Shown here piece after piece: positions 7,830 to 8,259 of a DNA stretch of 8,259 nucleotides. The DNA is from Clostridiales bacterium (GTDB lineage: Bacteria; Bacillota; Clostridia; Lachnospirales; Lachnospiraceae), in NCBI GenBank assembly GCA_019420405.1, contig JAHZHF010000129.1, positions 1 to 8,259 on the forward strand. The letters run 5' to 3'. Position numbers and translations under genes: made by a program. The notes under the pieces were generated by a model. It ran no database searches. It had not been told where the DNA came from and saw only the letters and a program-made list of their open reading frames with translations. Position 1 is the first letter of the stretch. Each line of letters starts with the position of its first letter.

Positions 7830-7979
7830 GTTCCGGCTGATACTGTTGGTAACAGTTGCGAAAGCCACGATAAGCACCAAATGCGGTTATACGAATGGCG
7901 CGGGCTGAATTGTTACAACTGAACTTTGGATCCACGCAGGATAACGTACGCAGGCAGCTTCTGAGATAATTTCAGAAAC
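7830..7979 (-). other. Long leader segment between terminator and bglF start
   Basis: About 150 bases of 5' untranslated RNA remain after the leader terminator. It holds a 6-base inverted repeat TTCTGA/TCAGAA (7959-7977, 7-base loop), the repeat ACGCAGG at 7934-7940 and 7948-7954, and a compact inverted repeat ACTGTT-GGT-AACAGT (7842-7856) shortly before the ribosome site. In the RNA, bases 7911-7919 can pair with 7845-7854 (nine pairs, one bulge), folding about 55 bases into a loop. No function is recognised. Confidence 0.4.
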
Positions 7980-8036
7980 AAAAAAGACCAAGACAAAAGG
8001 TACATCGGTGAGATGTTCCTTATTGATCTTGGTCTT
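7980..8036 (-). terminator. Leader terminator controlled by antitermination
   Basis: On the minus strand AAGACCAAGA (complement of 8027-8036) pairs perfectly over ten bases with TCTTGGTCTT (complement of 7984-7993). Between them, 7997-8006 and 8010-8019 give a further inner helix of nine pairs with one mismatch. The stem runs straight into six T (complement of 7980-7985). This is a standard intrinsic terminator about 165 bases upstream of the permease start. Its upstream arm overlaps the RAT, so the two structures exclude each other. Confidence 0.9.
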
Positions 8037-8058
8037 GCCTGCATTACCAGTAACAGCC
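8029..8058 (-). promoter_or_regulatory. Ribonucleic antiterminator (RAT) for a LicT/BglG protein
   Basis: On the minus strand the element begins GGCTGTTACTG and, after five bases, continues GCAGGCAAGACC. The known RATs of Bacillus licS/bglP and E. coli bgl have the pattern GGATTGTTACTG, a short variable loop, then GCAGGCAAAACC, so nearly every position matches. Its last eight bases are part of the upstream arm of the terminator. A bound antiterminator dimer would stabilise the RAT hairpin and block termination. The antiterminator at 3659-4501 is the obvious partner. Confidence 0.93.
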
Positions 8059-8083
8059 AGTGCTATTATTTATTCTAAATGTT

Positions 8084-8112
8084 ATTTTAGCAGATGACAG
8101 GAAAGAATGCAA
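8084..8112 (-). promoter_or_regulatory. Probable promoter of the beta-glucoside operon
   Basis: On the minus strand TTGCAT (complement of 8107-8112) and TAAAAT (complement of 8084-8089, five of six) are 17 bases apart. Transcription would begin near 8077, about 20 bases before the RAT, the close spacing normal for such leaders. An alternative -10, TAGAAT, lies about 12 bases further downstream. No convincing catabolite-repression (cre) site was found around it. Confidence 0.5.
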
Positions 8113-8259
8113 GATGGAATTTTCAACGAATCAGCTATAAAGTTCACTAACTTACGGATGAAAAACGTCCGAAAACAGGGATTTTGCAGAGACGTATTCT
8201 GCGAGGATGGAGGACGGCTCAGGGCTTCGCTCCAGGGGATAAGTGAAACTACAAAGTAC
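8113..8259. other. Edge region without a recognised gene; small hairpins and short open frames on both strands
   Basis: A plus-strand frame from ATG 8158 is open to the edge (34 codons, starting MKNVRKQGFCRDVF) but has no ribosome site. On the minus strand a frame is open from the edge to TAA at 8154-8152 (35 codons, ending SLFSDVFHP). Small hairpins occur at 8155-8171 (CGGATG/CGTCCG around five A; the plus-strand ATG lies inside it) and 8186-8202 (GCAGA/TCTGC). The minus frame could be the end of a neighbouring gene, or the whole stretch could be a non-coding repeat. I cannot choose. Confidence 0.35.

Noticed and set aside
7829..7857. Second RAT-like element before the bglF ribosome site
   Set aside because: It shares TGTTAC with the RAT, but the second half does not follow the GCAGGCAAAACC pattern and no terminator overlaps it.
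8159..8178. CcpA cre site
   Set aside because: TGAAAAACG resembles half of a cre, but the spacing is off by one base and the second half does not match. It is also about 80 bases upstream of the likely start.
1..8259. Mobile elements, CRISPR arrays, tRNA or rRNA genes
   Set aside because: No transposase or integrase motifs, no regularly spaced repeats and no tRNA-like or rRNA segments were seen on either strand.

Overview
The window looks like chromosomal DNA of a low-to-moderate GC Firmicute, probably a Clostridia gut anaerobe of the Lachnospiraceae type. The reasons are strong AAGGAGG ribosome sites, a LicT/BglG antitermination leader, a one-chain IIBCA beta-glucoside PTS permease, and protein sequences of clostridial character. 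The family-level guess is inference. No transposase, integrase, CRISPR array, tRNA or rRNA was recognised.

Left half (1-3559), sugar-acid locus. A LysR-type regulator runs leftward off the window edge from 747. A 169-base divergent promoter region separates it from a rightward pair. The first gene of the pair is an enolase-superfamily (mandelate racemase/muconate lactonizing) enzyme, 917-2089, with a complete set of metal-ligand and catalytic residues. The second is a GntP-family gluconate-type permease, 2134-3559. The layout suggests a LysR-controlled uptake and dehydration (or epimerisation) module for a sugar acid whose identity cannot be read from the sequence. The permease is not one open frame: its homology passes through all three forward frames. 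Two separate -1 shifts, one at a run of seven T and one at a run of four A, break it into three pieces.

Centre (3560-3658). A strong GC-rich hairpin lies between the converging transcripts and probably ends both, with the better T-rich tail on the minus strand.

Right half (3659-8112), beta-glucoside operon on the minus strand. Transcription starts near 8077 and meets a leader holding a ribonucleic antiterminator (RAT) that overlaps an intrinsic terminator. It continues through bglF-like IIBCA permease (7816-5960), a GH1 6-phospho-beta-glucosidase (5947-4535) and a LicT/BglG antiterminator (4501-3659). The permease imports and phosphorylates a beta-glucoside, the glycosidase cleaves it, and the antiterminator, probably controlled by PTS phosphorylation of its PRD domains, lets polymerase pass the leader terminator. 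The antiterminator is encoded last, downstream of the terminator it controls, so the circuit is probably self-amplifying.

Right edge (8113-8259). No recognisable gene. It holds small hairpins and short frames open to the edge on both strands; it may be a dispersed element or the end of a neighbouring gene.
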